The position numbers were made by a program, and so were the translations under genes. A model generated the notes under the pieces. The model searched no databases. It was not told the origin of the DNA and saw nothing but the letters and a program-made list of their open reading frames with translations. Of a stretch of DNA of 64,000 nt, positions 1-8,844 are shown one piece after another; position 1 is the first letter of the stretch, and each line of letters opens with the position of its first letter. Source of the stretch: Bacillus sp. HSf4 (GTDB lineage Bacteria; Bacillota; Bacilli; Bacillales; Bacillaceae); NCBI RefSeq assembly GCF_029537375.1, contig NZ_CP120679.1, positions 3,198,501 to 3,262,500 of the forward strand, in the 5' to 3' direction.

Positions 1-70
1 AAATATCTAGTTAAACATTTTTTTCATAATAAGTTAAAATATGATTATCAAAACAGAAAGGAGAGGAAAA

Positions 71-751
71 ATGGAATCTTTAATGGGGATTGGATTTTTA
101 TCTATTATGTTTTCCATCGGGTATTTGCTATTTGTCTTTATTCGAAAGTTCTTTTCCAAAGAAGACAAAAGGCTTTCAAGAAAAATCTTCTATCCTTGTT
201 TTATCGGCGGGCTTCTTCTGATGTTCATCACTGCGCCATTTACAGATCAGCAAACATATTCCGCCGCAAAAAAATCTGAAGATTTGACGGCGGAAGTGAA
301 AGAATTAACCTCTGAAAAGTCAAATTTACAAAAAGAACAAAAGACATTAAAACAGCAGATCAAACAAGCACAAGAAAAGCTAACAGCCACTCAAACAGAG
401 AATAAAGCGCTGAAAAAAGAAAACGAAAAACTCGCCAAAGAAAAAGACAAGCTGACAAAAGAAAAAAAATCACTGACTGAAAAACTCGCAAAAGCTGAAA
501 TCAAAAGCGGGGAGGAAAAACCGGAGCTAAAAGAAAAGAGCACTTCCGCCGCCGCCCCTCCGTCAAACAACAACGACAGTTCTTCGCAAAATACCGCACA
601 AAGCAATCAAGAGTGCAAAATCAAGGGAAGCGTCAACCACATTTACCATACACCGGGAAGTACATACTACAACCGCACGAAAAACGTCGTCCAATGGTTC
701 TGTTCAGAAAAAGAAGCCCAGGCGGCTGGATACAGGCCGCCTAAACGTTAA
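71..751 (+). CDS. Coiled-coil membrane-anchored protein with C-terminal sunset-type module
   Basis: I do not recognise a named gene. The 226-residue protein starts with two hydrophobic segments (about residues 5-25 and 40-60). A long, strongly charged Lys/Glu heptad region (about 75-150) reads as a coiled coil, and a Ser/Pro/Asn linker follows. The last ~45 residues (IKGSV..IYH.PGS.YY...[12 protein letters not shown]) form a small module I recognise from the C-termini of many Bacillus secreted or surface proteins, often beside nuclease domains ('sunset' domain in NCBI naming). The ATG at 71 is preferred over an in-frame start at 41 because AAAGGAGAGG sits 4-5 bases upstream of it. It faces the ytr operon tail to tail. 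The function is unknown, and the membrane topology is inference. Confidence 0.75.
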   Translation: MESLMGIGFLSIMFSIGYLLFVFIRKFFSKEDKRLSRKIFYPCFIGGLLLMFITAPFTDQQTYSAAKKSEDLTAEVKELTSEKSNLQKEQKTLKQQIKQAQEKLTATQTENKALKKENEKLAKEKDKLTKEKKSLTEKLAKAEIKSGEEKPELKEKSTSAAAPPSNNNDSSSQNTAQSNQECKIKGSVNHIYHTPGSTYYNRTKNVVQWFCSEKEAQAAGYRPPKR

Positions 752-774
752 AAAAGCCGGCATTGCGCCGGCTT
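751..774 (-). terminator. Terminator of the ytr operon
   Basis: A GC-rich hairpin (AAAGCCGGC / GCCGGCTTT) is followed on the minus strand by a six-T run, just past the ytrF stop codon. It lies between converging genes and may also stop the plus-strand gene, although the plus-strand T run is weaker. Confidence 0.75.
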
Positions 775-779
775 TCATT

Positions 780-2105
780 CTATAATTCTCTTCTTAATGC
801 CGTCAGCACATTCGTTCTTGTCGCTTTGACGGCCGGATTGAGGCCGGAAAGGATCGCGACGCCTGCGCTGATGGCGGTGGCGATGATGACAAGGCTCAAC
901 GGAATATAAGAAAATGTAATGTTGAACTCTTCCCCTCCGCCTTGAGTCATGGATGTCAGAAGCGGCGGAATCATTTTGTTCACTAAAAAGCTGACGCCGT
1001 AAGAAATGACCACACCGAAAACCGATCCGATGATGCCGATATAGGCGCTTTCCATCAAAAACATTTTGCGTATCACATTCGGGCTCGCGCCGATCGCCTT
1101 CATAATGCCGATTTCCTGTGTGCGCTCTGTGACCGCCATCGTCATCGTGTTGAAAATGCCGATCGCGGAAATCAGTACGGCAATGACGCCGACGAAAATC
1201 AGGCCGATTTTAAAAGCCATGAAAAACACATTGATACTGTCAAGCTTTTTCGTCACTGAATCAACGTAGAACCCTTTGTCTTCCAAATCGCTTGTCAGCT
1301 GTCCAACATGTTCAAAGCTGTCGGCAAAGACTGACAGTGTTTTTTGAATGACACCGTCGGCTTTGTCCGTTTTCAAAAAGTCGCTGAATTGTTTTGCCAT
1401 TTCATCGCTGATATACACATTCGTATCGCTTGCCCAATCATATGAAGGCTTCTTCGTCACTCCGACAACTTTAAAATCGTACGTTTTTTCTTTGCCTTCT
1501 TCCCCTGTTTTCTCATCGATTTGCGAGACCTTTAATTCAATCGTTTTGCCGAGTATATCTTGTTGATAGCCTTTTGGCTCTTTTATATCTTCCGCATTGC
1601 TGCTCATCTGCTTTTCATATTCTTCGGCTTCTTTTTTCGTCCAGAATGTCTCTCCAAAATGATAGCCGACAACAATTTCATTCGGGGATTTCGCAACCCG
1701 TCCGCGGTCCAGGTCAATATTGGCCTTTTGCTCCGCTGCCATATCGGTTATCGTAACATACGGAATTTGCTGATTGGTCCTGTCGCCTAATTTGGCTTCA
1801 ACAGGTACATTCACTTGTGCACGCTCAATGATGGCCGCCACATCATCGCGGTCTGCAAACTCATTTAAATCTTTCTTTTGTACGGGCTTGTCACTCTGCC
1901 CCTCTTGACCGACAATATCGATTTTCGTCACAACCTGCTCCTTCATCAGCTGCTCGGTCAGCGATTTTTGCAGGCCAAATCCGACGGAGGAAAGTACGAT
2001 TAAAAACGCGCAGGCCACAGTCGTCGCAAGGATCGTCATAAACACGCGGAGACGGTTTTTCTTCATATTTCTTCTGATGAATGTCAGCTGATCCTTAAAC
2101 TTCAA
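780..2105 (-). CDS. ytrF: YtrF-like ABC transporter permease (MacB/FtsX type)
   Basis: Permease of the Ytr ABC system, 441 residues from a TTG start at 2105. It has one N-terminal membrane helix after a basic stretch, a large extracytoplasmic domain (about 55-290), and three C-terminal helices with the FtsX-type core (TERTQEIGIMKAIGAS). This is the MacB architecture. An ATG at 2135 would give ten extra residues buried in ytrE. The TTG start is preferred because the protein then begins LKFKDQ, as in B. subtilis YtrF, with a GGAG-rich site upstream. It overlaps the end of ytrE by 11 nt, implying coupling. In B. subtilis the operon is induced by lipid II-binding antibiotics. The exact substrate is unknown. 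Confidence 0.88.
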   Translation of the reverse strand: MKFKDQLTFIRRNMKKNRLRVFMTILATTVACAFLIVLSSVGFGLQKSLTEQLMKEQVVTKIDIVGQEGQSDKPVQKKDLNEFADRDDVAAIIERAQVNVPVEAKLGDRTNQQIPYVTITDMAAEQKANIDLDRGRVAKSPNEIVVGYHFGETFWTKKEAEEYEKQMSSNAEDIKEPKGYQQDILGKTIELKVSQIDEKTGEEGKEKTYDFKVVGVTKKPSYDWASDTNVYISDEMAKQFSDFLKTDKADGVIQKTLSVFADSFEHVGQLTSDLEDKGFYVDSVTKKLDSINVFFMAFKIGLIFVGVIAVLISAIGIFNTMTMAVTERTQEIGIMKAIGASPNVIRKMFLMESAYIGIIGSVFGVVISYGVSFLVNKMIPPLLTSMTQGGGEEFNITFSYIPLSLVIIATAISAGVAILSGLNPAVKATRTNVLTALRREL

Positions 2106-2793
2106 CAGGCTCCACTCCCTTCTCCAGCACACCATCTGCTAAATGAAATTTCGTATCGGCGATCGATGCCACTTCGTCATCATGGGTGATGATCACAAAG
2201 GTAATGCCCCGCTCCCGATTCAGCTGCTTGATAAATCCAAGGATTTCCTCTTCTGTTTCCGTGTCCAGGCTTCCCGTCGGCTCATCCGCCAAAATGATGG
2301 ACGGATTTAAGATCAGCGCGCGGGCGATGCTGACGCGCTGCTGCTGCCCTCCTGAAAGCTCGTTCGGATAATGGCCGGCATGATTTTCAAGGCCGACGCG
2401 GTGCAGCATTTCGGTCACCCTTTGTTTGCGCTCCGCCGGGCGGACGCCTTTTAACGTAAGGGGCAGCTCAATGTTGTCAAATGTCGTCAGACTCGGAATG
2501 AGCTGAAAGCTTTGAAAGATAAAGCCGAAATGTGCGAGGCGGAACTCCGCCCACTCTTTTTCATTGAAGCCCGTTACATCCGTCCCGCCGATCGCGATCT
2601 TTCCCTTTGTCGGCGCAATATAGCCGGAGATTAAGTTTAAAAGCGTCGATTTTCCCGAACCGCTTCGCCCGACGATGCAGGCGATTTCTCCTTTTTGGAC
2701 CGTGAGCGAGACATCCTTCAATACCTTAATTTCGCTTTCTCTGCCTTTTTTTCCGATTTTGAATGAGTGGTGAATGTGCTGAATGTCAATCAT
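2095..2793 (-). CDS. ytrE: YtrE-like ABC transporter ATP-binding protein
   Basis: ATPase partner of YtrF, 232 residues, MacB/LolD class. Walker A is GRSGSGKST (about residue 43), the signature LSGGQQQR, and Walker B IILADEPTGSLD, followed by the switch histidine in ITHD. The length matches B. subtilis YtrE (about 231). It sits 12 bp downstream of the permease gene and overlaps ytrF, so it is translated within the ytr operon. YtrE-YtrF is expected to form one transporter and YtrB with the other permease a second. Confidence 0.92.
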   Translation of the reverse strand: MIDIQHIHHSFKIGKKGRESEIKVLKDVSLTVQKGEIACIVGRSGSGKSTLLNLISGYIAPTKGKIAIGGTDVTGFNEKEWAEFRLAHFGFIFQSFQLIPSLTTFDNIELPLTLKGVRPAERKQRVTEMLHRVGLENHAGHYPNELSGGQQQRVSIARALILNPSIILADEPTGSLDTETEEEILGFIKQLNRERGITFVIITHDDEVASIADTKFHLADGVLEKGVEPVEV

Positions 2794-2805
2794 TTTCCCT
2801 CTCCT

Positions 2806-3786
2806 TTATAACAATTTTGTCTTTTTATAAATGGCAAAATAGCTGATTAAAAAGCCGATGACAGCGCCCAGGATCATGCCGAGCAGATATCCGATAATGG
2901 AATCGCCGGCGGAATAGCCCATATATCCAAAGGCGAGAACACCTAGAATAATAACCAAGATTTGAATCGGCCGATCAAGCTTCTTCCATAAGAAAAAGCT
3001 CCCGTTTCGTTCGCATGGATGTTTAATAAAGCTGACATACCCGATAAGATAAAATAGAACTCCCATTGCAGCCGGAATCAGTAAAATATATTTCGAATCC
3101 ATGACCCACGAAGGATTTACGTATATAATCGGGATTAAATACTGAAAAATCGGAGAATCCACAATTGGATATCTTCCCCAAAAATGATCACTTCCTATGA
3201 TGATGCCGAGATTGATAGCAGGGAGCACCACAAGTAAAACGGGCAAAATCGTTACGGAAAAAGATGTTAACAACTGGGCAAATATATTTCCCGTTAATGC
3301 TCCTGCCGCCATCACCAGAGCATACGCCATAAAGCTGATGATCATCGAGCCGACCATAAAGTGATCGAAAAATTCGACGCTTCCGGGATTTAATAGCATG
3401 ATCAAAAGCTTTGACAACATGTAGCCCAGCAGCTGGGCGCCTACGATAATAGAGCTTCCCATCCAAAATTTCGTGTTAAACACCTGGCCTCGTGAATACG
3501 GCAGGCTTAACGTAAAATCCAGCAGCCCTTTGCTTCGCTCAAGCCCCACTTGGACTATCGCCAACAGCACAGCCGGCGCCCAGAAAAATTGAAGTGAACC
3601 GCCGGTTTGATAATCTAGATAAAATCGGCAATCTTTAGGATAAAAATGATCACTCAAACATCCCTGATAAGTAAAATATTCGCTTATGATTGAAATAGGA
3701 GTGCTTAAAAAGAAAAGCAAGAAAATCACAAGCAATACGGCTTGATGCTGTTTCCATTCCTTATAAAACAGCCCTCGGTCTACCAT
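2806..3786 (-). CDS. YtrC/YtrD-like ABC transporter permease
   Basis: Hydrophobic ABC-2 type permease of 326 residues with about eight predicted membrane helices. It starts MVDRGLFYKEWKQHQ, the family's usual cytoplasmic lead-in. The gene overlaps the end of ytrB by 7 nt. B. subtilis has two paralogous permeases here, YtrC and YtrD, each of about 325-330 residues. This operon has only one, so it would act with YtrB as a homodimer or represents the ancestral single gene. Which of the two it is orthologous to cannot be decided by eye, so no symbol is given. Confidence 0.85.
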   Translation of the reverse strand: MVDRGLFYKEWKQHQAVLLVIFLLFFLSTPISIISEYFTYQGCLSDHFYPKDCRFYLDYQTGGSLQFFWAPAVLLAIVQVGLERSKGLLDFTLSLPYSRGQVFNTKFWMGSSIIVGAQLLGYMLSKLLIMLLNPGSVEFFDHFMVGSMIISFMAYALVMAAGALTGNIFAQLLTSFSVTILPVLLVVLPAINLGIIIGSDHFWGRYPIVDSPIFQYLIPIIYVNPSWVMDSKYILLIPAAMGVLFYLIGYVSFIKHPCERNGSFFLWKKLDRPIQILVIILGVLAFGYMGYSAGDSIIGYLLGMILGAVIGFLISYFAIYKKTKLL

Positions 3787-4661
3787 CTTCGCTTCCCTCC
3801 AAACTTCGCGATGAATACTTCCTCAAGGCTGACTGGAAGCTCGTTCCACACCTTAGGAGACAAACTTTTAAGAAACTGCTTTTTTACGTCATCTTCTTTC
3901 GGGATGAGAACTGTATAAAACACGCCCGCATGATCTAAAACAGGAATTTCCCTCTCTCTGATTTTCAAATCGACATCTTCTTCTTCAAAAGCCATCTGAA
4001 TTTTGATAAAGTCGCCTTTCAGATCGTCAAGATCCATGACATTTGACAATGTATTGTCTTCGAGAAATCCGATTCGGCTGCACATCCGCTCGATATCTTC
4101 AAGCCTGTGTGATGTGATCAGGATAGCCGTATTATTCTCAGCGACTTCATCGACCATCAGCTGAAGAACGTCGTGTCTTGTCACCGCATCAATTCCGTCT
4201 GTCGGTTCATCAAGCAAAATGACGGCCGGGCGGATGGCAAACGAAAGAATGAGTGACAGCTGTTTTTTCATACCCGTTGACAGCTCCCGGTATTTTTTTG
4301 AGTCGGATATGCCGTAACGGTTCATTAATTCATTGGCATATGTAACATCAAAATCGGGATAAACATTGCGTAAAATCGCAACGAGCTGCTTGTAGTTATA
4401 CTTCTCAAAATAAGGGTTCTGGACCGGCATATAAACGATATTGCGCTTCACCAACGGGTGGTCTTTAATTTTGATGCCGTCAAATAAGATCTCCCCCTGA
4501 TCAGGAAGCAGGATTTGCTGAATGAGCCGAAGGAGCGTCGTTTTCCCGGACCCGTTTCTGCCGAGCAGTCCGAAAATCTCCCCTTCTTCAAGCTTAAAAG
4601 AAATATCCTTGAGCACTTGTTTTCCATCTATCGTTTTAGAAACATTCTTTACCTCAATCAT
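3780..4661 (-). CDS. ytrB: YtrB-like ABC transporter ATP-binding protein
   Basis: ABC ATPase of 293 residues. Walker A is GRNGSGKTT, the signature ELSTGMKKQLS (the LSTG variant common in YtrB/BcrA relatives), and Walker B VILLDEPTDGID, followed by ITSHR. A ~70-residue C-terminal extension is typical of ABC-2 exporters. It overlaps ytrA by 8 nt and the permease by 7 nt. In B. subtilis, overexpression of the YtrBCDEF transporter alters the cell wall and impairs competence, pointing to a cell-envelope role. That is family knowledge, not something read here. Confidence 0.92.
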   Translation of the reverse strand: MIEVKNVSKTIDGKQVLKDISFKLEEGEIFGLLGRNGSGKTTLLRLIQQILLPDQGEILFDGIKIKDHPLVKRNIVYMPVQNPYFEKYNYKQLVAILRNVYPDFDVTYANELMNRYGISDSKKYRELSTGMKKQLSLILSFAIRPAVILLDEPTDGIDAVTRHDVLQLMVDEVAENNTAILITSHRLEDIERMCSRIGFLEDNTLSNVMDLDDLKGDFIKIQMAFEEEDVDLKIREREIPVLDHAGVFYTVLIPKEDDVKKQFLKSLSPKVWNELPVSLEEVFIAKFGGKRRW

Positions 4662-5046
4662 TCGTCTGGCCTCCTTTCACTTCTTCGCTGATTTCCGCCA
4701 TCCATTCCTGCAGCTTTTTGATATCAACTCCTGCATAATGGGCATCGATGATCAGCTGCTTTAACTGCTCTTTCATCATCGTAATCTTCCCTTCATCAAG
4801 CGTGATTTTCGCATTTTCTGAAATGTATGTCCCTCTTCCCCGCAAAGTTTCGATAATTCCTTCGCGTTCAAGCTCTTTGTAGGCTTTGCTAACCGTGTTT
4901 GGATTTGCAATGATAATGGTTGCAAGCTCTCGGACAGAAGGAAGCTTATCTCCTGGTTTCATAATCCCTTTTAAACAAAGCTCTTTCATCTGCTGAATGA
5001 TCTGTTCATAGATCGGTGTCGAGCTTCTCGGATCGATTTGAATCAT
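4654..5046 (-). CDS. ytrA: YtrA, GntR-family repressor
   Basis: Repressor of 130 residues, the usual length for the YtrA subfamily of GntR. The N-terminal winged helix-turn-helix (about 1-75: IYEQIIQQMKELCLKGIMKPGDKLPSVRELA..PNTVSKAYKELEREG) is intact. The short C-terminal two-helix dimerisation part is characteristic and has no classical effector domain. In B. subtilis YtrA recognises AGTGTA-N13-TACACT. Two such sites are in this window, at 5489-5513 upstream of its own operon and at 18306-18330 upstream of lanFEG. It is therefore the likely common regulator of the ytr operon and of lantibiotic immunity. Confidence 0.93.
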   Translation of the reverse strand: MIQIDPRSSTPIYEQIIQQMKELCLKGIMKPGDKLPSVRELATIIIANPNTVSKAYKELEREGIIETLRGRGTYISENAKITLDEGKITMMKEQLKQLIIDAHYAGVDIKKLQEWMAEISEEVKGGQTND

Positions 5047-5249
5047 CTATCTCCCTTCTTTCTGTCCAATTTCAATTTTCTTCATCGTACACCAGCTCCA
5101 TCCTTATTAAGAACTTACATCAGGAGTCCAAATTTCTTTATAAGCCGCTCGAAGGCAGCTGATCTTTTGTTTACAGCACATGATGCTGCCGGAATTGAAG
5201 ACGCTATGTATCCCTGATCTCCCGGGTCCGCCGCTCCGTTCTTACGAGA

Positions 5250-5453
5250 TCACTCTATTTTCGGCTTGATTTGTGTGTGGATATACTCGATGGAATCGCT
5301 CGTCAGGAATTCTTGCTCCATCTTTTTCTGGACGGCAAAACTGAACACCGTAAACATAAGCAGGAATGAGCAGGCAATAGCTACCGAGACAATCAAACTC
5401 ATATATTTTCCATCACTGATCAAACGTTTCATCATCAATTTTATTTTATTCAT
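5250..5453 (-). CDS. Small membrane protein at the YtrG position
   Basis: A 67-residue ORF with a strong ribosome site (AAAGGAGAG, seven bases before ATG). It has a basic N-terminus (KIKLMMKRLISDGKY), one hydrophobic helix (about 18-41) and a polar tail. It is the first gene after the YtrA-controlled promoter, the place occupied in B. subtilis by ytrG, a small ORF of about 45 residues in ytrGABCDEF. The N-terminal half resembles the start of YtrF (basic segment, single helix, ..VQKK), so it could also be a truncated permease relic. The 200 bases between its stop and ytrA contain no convincing gene or terminator, so ytrA is probably cotranscribed. Confidence 0.6.
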   Translation of the reverse strand: MNKIKLMMKRLISDGKYMSLIVSVAIACSFLLMFTVFSFAVQKKMEQEFLTSDSIEYIHTQIKPKIE

Positions 5454-5488
5454 TTTGAAACTCTCCTTTTAGATGAAGAGACTGTATT

Positions 5489-5546
5489 GGTGTATTATAA
5501 AACATAATACACTTAATACATTAATGACATGTTTGCAGATTGTCAA
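5489..5546 (-). promoter_or_regulatory. ytr operon promoter with YtrA operator
   Basis: On the minus strand a -35 TTGACA (5541-5546), a 17-bp spacer and a -10 TAATGT (5518-5523) precede an inverted repeat. On the plus strand it reads GGTGTA-N13-TACACT (5489-5513). This matches the published YtrA operator AGTGTA-N13-TACACT in 11 of 12 conserved bases. The operator covers the expected start of transcription, consistent with repression. The same arrangement recurs at 18306-18363. Confidence 0.8.
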
Positions 5547-5677
5547 CATGTTTTCTTAAATTCGCGTTTAAAAATTAGGTTAAAAATACTATCCAATACG
5601 GAATTCGCAATGTTCAGCAAGTATTTCTATATAATAACGACAATAAAGGATGGTTTTACCATCAGGAAAGTTGAGGG

Positions 5678-5713
5678 TAAAAAAAGACAGCGCCCCCCTC
5701 AAGGGACACTGTC
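5678..5713 (-). terminator. Terminator of the lantibiotic biosynthesis operon
   Basis: On the minus strand GACAGTGTCCC pairs with GGGGGCGCTGTC (with G-T pairs) and is followed by seven T. It lies 30 bases past the stop of the VKOR gene, closing the transcript that starts at the precursor genes. It separates the inserted block from the ytr promoter. Confidence 0.82.
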
Positions 5714-5742
5714 CGTCAGAATATCATCATGCTGCAAACGGT

Positions 5743-6174
5743 TTACACATGGAAAAAGCTCCGTTTGCCATCTTTTTTCTTAGCCCAAAACACGATTGCA
5801 TTTCCTGTAAGAATTAAAATGAAAGAAATCACACACCAAAAACAAATGGCGTTTATAACAAAAATTTCAAGATACGTTAAATAGATAGAGAATAGCAGAC
5901 CGAATAGCAGCATCGCTTTCATCAACAAAGAAAAAAGTTTTCTTCCGCTAAACATAGAGACCGCGAATAGGCACATGTAATAAAAAAATCCAAGGACTGA
6001 CATTGGGATTCCGCCGATTTGGGCATATTTGCTGTTATTGACTGCTGCACAATCCCCCAGCGGACAAAAAGTACTGCTTGATAAATGCGTGAGGTAGAGA
6101 TAGAGAGAAACAAGCACCCCTAAAATTGCAATGATCTGCAGCAACAACAAACGTATGTGATTAAGCATTTTCAC
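5743..6174 (-). CDS. VKOR-family thiol oxidase (lantibiotic operon)
   Basis: Membrane protein of 143 residues with four predicted helices and the vitamin K epoxide reductase family signature. The loop cysteine pair is FCPLGDC (C37, C42), followed by the conserved polar N46/N47 and Y50 and the GGIPMSVLGF segment. The active-site CFWC (C111, C114) lies in the last helix. Bacterial VKORs reoxidise a thioredoxin-fold partner using quinone, like DsbB. The gene overlaps the upstream thioredoxin-like gene by 14 nt, so the two are coupled and very likely form one oxidase/partner pair. As the last gene of the lanA-M-T transcript it probably serves the lantibiotic, whose predicted core has two spare cysteines. 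That link is inference. Confidence 0.85.
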   Translation of the reverse strand: MKMLNHIRLLLLQIIAILGVLVSLYLYLTHLSSSTFCPLGDCAAVNNSKYAQIGGIPMSVLGFFYYMCLFAVSMFSGRKLFSLLMKAMLLFGLLFSIYLTYLEIFVINAICFWCVISFILILTGNAIVFWAKKKDGKRSFFHV

Positions 6175-6688
6175 CGGCCTTCCTTAGCATGCCATTTAGC
6201 TGGTCTTCATCCAAACCATTCAATCTCTCTTCAATGGTACCTTGTTCATTGACCAAATAAAACACAGGGAAAATTTTAAAATTCAGTTGTTTACGGATTT
6301 GAGCATTCGCCGACATAATAGGAAATTGAAATTGATGCTCCTTTTTGACTTCGGCATATTTGCCTTTATCCCCTTGGCCGATCAGTATCAGCTTTGTATC
6401 CGGATACTCGGTCTTTAATTTTTCTAAAAGAGGATATGTCTGCTGGCAAACTTCACAATCGATCCGGCCGATCATCACCACAAATTTCTTCCCCTTATAC
6501 TCTGTTAAGGAAACCGGTTTGCCATCTACTTCTTCTCCTTTTACCAACGGAAGTTCGGCTCCTTCCTTTAATCCGCCCATATCGACAAATGTCTCAATCG
6601 CAGCCTTGGGATTGGTCACCACCCAAATACCCAGGACAGCAATCCCCAACATCACGATCAACATACCCCACTTTAAATATTTTTTCAT
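6161..6688 (-). CDS. Membrane-anchored thioredoxin-like protein (lantibiotic operon)
   Basis: 175 residues with an N-terminal anchor helix (about 6-26) and an extracytoplasmic TlpA/ResA-type thioredoxin fold. The redox site is DCEVC (C78, C81), and the cis-proline loop is KIFPVFYLV. It overlaps the end of lanT by 4 nt and the VKOR gene by 14 nt, placing it inside the lantibiotic operon. It could be the disulfide donor charged by the VKOR, or a reductant protecting the thiols needed for thioether rings. The oxidant role is favoured because VKOR is its partner and the core peptide has two unpaired cysteines. In the sublancin locus of B. subtilis, BdbA and BdbB are a comparable dedicated pair. 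Confidence 0.85.
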   Translation of the reverse strand: MKKYLKWGMLIVMLGIAVLGIWVVTNPKAAIETFVDMGGLKEGAELPLVKGEEVDGKPVSLTEYKGKKFVVMIGRIDCEVCQQTYPLLEKLKTEYPDTKLILIGQGDKGKYAEVKKEHQFQFPIMSANAQIRKQLNFKIFPVFYLVNEQGTIEERLNGLDEDQLNGMLRKAGENA

Positions 6689-8844
6689 GAGATAACCTCC
6701 GCAGTTTTCTTGATTTGGCTTTTCTGCAAGTTAGCATAATGCCCATTGAGTTCCATCAATTCAAAATGCGTACCTTGTTCAACAATTTGCCCCTTTTCAA
6801 CAACAAGAATTAAGTCTGCGCGAACAACCGTGCTTAAACGATGGGCGATGACGATTCGCGTACAATCCAATTCATCAAGGTTATCATGAATTTTTTGCTC
6901 CGTTTTCGTATCCAAAGAGCTGCTCGCTTCATCCAGCAGCAATATCCTTGGATTGTGCGCCAATGCTCTTGCTAAAGCAAGACGCTGACGCTGCCCTCCT
7001 GAAATATTCGTGCCTTCCTCTGATAGCAGTGTTTCGTACTTCATTGGAAGATTCATGATGTCTTCATGAATTTCCGCCATCTGAGCCGCACGTATCACTT
7101 CTTTTTCCGACAAGTTTTGATTATGGAAGGCAATGTTTTGAAAAACAGACCGATTGAATAGATGGATTTGCTGCGTAACCACCCCGATTTGCTGTCGCAG
7201 CTGAGATTTGTGGAGCCCGCTGATGTCCTGGCCGTCAAATAAAATCTTTCCTTGTGTCGGCTGGTAAAGTCCCAATAACAAAGATGCCAACGTGCTTTTA
7301 CCCGATCCGGTTGAACCGACGATGGCCACAAATTGACCGGGCTGAATCTTGACCGAAACATTATGAATCACCTGGGGACTGTATTGATGATACCGAAATC
7401 CCACATTTTGAAGCTCTATATCGCCTTTTATTTGCGGAGGACTGATCGCCTGCTCTTCATTTTGTTCCGGTGTGGCATCAAGAATGTCCATGATGCGCCT
7501 GAAATAAGTTCCCATGAAAATCATCTGATTTGCAGTTGTGACAATATTGGTAAGCGGCATTAAGAAGCTTACTGACAATGTATAGAATGCAAACATTGAA
7601 CCGAGCGTCATTTTCTGGGCGATGACTTCCTGAGTTGCAACCCACAGGACAAGAAGTGGTGCTGCGTAGCGCAGCGTTTGCAGCATGCTGTCTACGTAAG
7701 CCGTAAAGAAGCCTCTTTTGCGGGCTGCTTTCATCTGCTCTTGAAACAGACCGGACCAATGGCCGTATACACCGGGCTCTACACCTTCAGCCTTCACGAC
7801 CAATATCCCTCTCAATATTTCCGCCAAATAGCTCGAAGCGCGCGTTTGGCGCAGTATCTCTTCTTGGGCATACATCTTCGTATAACGCTGGCTGATCATG
7901 AGCAAACCAACCTGTAAAATTCCGATTGCCAGAACGTACATCGTTAAATGTGCCGATTTGCTAAACATATAGAAAAGAAATAGGAACACAAGGCCGCCAT
8001 CAAGAAACATTGTGACTGTGCGGGTCGATAAAATTTCCCGGACAATCATGTTGCTGTTTGCCCGCAAAATTAAATCGCCGCTGGACCGCATTTGAAAAAA
8101 ATGAAACGGAAGCTGCAGCAAACGGTTAAAGAACCGGCTCATTAAATTCCAATCAAGCCGTGTTTGCAGCCATACAAGGGTTCTTGACCTGAACAATGTA
8201 AAGATAAACTGAATAACGACCAGCAAGATGATGGCAATCCCTAGTACGTTCATATAATTTGCTTCTTCGCCTGGGGTAATCACCTGATCAACCACAAACT
8301 GTACGAACATCGGAGTTGCAATGGCCAATACTTGCACCCATAGGGAGCAGGCAATAATAAAGCTTACAAGCCAAGGCTCTTGCCATAAAAAGCGAAGGTA
8401 TTCGCGCCATATTCCCTTTACTTTGCGGCGTTTCAAATGTTCGGAAGGCTTCATCGTTAAGCACATTCCGGTCAAATGGTTTTCCATATCTTTCATTGGA
8501 AGGATTCGACGCCCGACAGCAGGGTCTAAAATGTGAGCTTTTTTGCCCTTTACTTTCTCCAGTACGACAAAATGATTGCCCTCCCAATGCAAAACAGCAG
8601 GAGTTTCAAGCTTATCAAGATGCTCGGGCTGCACGCGCTTTCCTTCTGCTTTTAATCCCAATGTTTCAGCCATTTTTTTTATCGTCAATAAATTGATCCC
8701 GTCCCGGCCTCCGCCTAACATATCCCTTAATTCCGTCAATGTGTATTGACATTTGTAGGAGGATAATACCATGGCAAGACAGCATAGCCCGCATTCTGAC
8801 TGCTCCATCTGTTCTATGAAAGGTATACGCAAACGTTTCATCAT
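6685..8844 (-). CDS. lanT: LanT bifunctional leader peptidase and ABC exporter
   Basis: Class II lantibiotic transporter of 719 residues. The N-terminal C39 peptidase domain (1-~135) has the catalytic set C18 (QSECG), H91 (NHFVVL) and D107 (DPAV). A six-helix membrane domain (about 160-440) and the ATPase domain follow, with Walker A GSTGSGKST, signature NISGGQRQRL and Walker B ILLLDEASSSLD. It should cut the precursor after a double-Gly-type site and export the modified core. The start ATG overlaps the lanM stop in an ATGA, with an AGGAGGGA ribosome site, and the stop overlaps the thioredoxin-like gene by 4 nt. All key residues are intact. Confidence 0.95.
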   Translation of the reverse strand: MMKRLRIPFIEQMEQSECGLCCLAMVLSSYKCQYTLTELRDMLGGGRDGINLLTIKKMAETLGLKAEGKRVQPEHLDKLETPAVLHWEGNHFVVLEKVKGKKAHILDPAVGRRILPMKDMENHLTGMCLTMKPSEHLKRRKVKGIWREYLRFLWQEPWLVSFIIACSLWVQVLAIATPMFVQFVVDQVITPGEEANYMNVLGIAIILLVVIQFIFTLFRSRTLVWLQTRLDWNLMSRFFNRLLQLPFHFFQMRSSGDLILRANSNMIVREILSTRTVTMFLDGGLVFLFLFYMFSKSAHLTMYVLAIGILQVGLLMISQRYTKMYAQEEILRQTRASSYLAEILRGILVVKAEGVEPGVYGHWSGLFQEQMKAARKRGFFTAYVDSMLQTLRYAAPLLVLWVATQEVIAQKMTLGSMFAFYTLSVSFLMPLTNIVTTANQMIFMGTYFRRIMDILDATPEQNEEQAISPPQIKGDIELQNVGFRYHQYSPQVIHNVSVKIQPGQFVAIVGSTGSGKSTLASLLLGLYQPTQGKILFDGQDISGLHKSQLRQQIGVVTQQIHLFNRSVFQNIAFHNQNLSEKEVIRAAQMAEIHEDIMNLPMKYETLLSEEGTNISGGQRQRLALARALAHNPRILLLDEASSSLDTKTEQKIHDNLDELDCTRIVIAHRLSTVVRADLILVVEKGQIVEQGTHFELMELNGHYANLQKSQIKKTAEVIS

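Noticed and set aside
5047..5249. Hidden gene between the small YtrG-position ORF and ytrA
   Set aside because: Frames are short and broken, and no ribosome site is followed by a plausible peptide. It may be leader sequence or decayed DNA.
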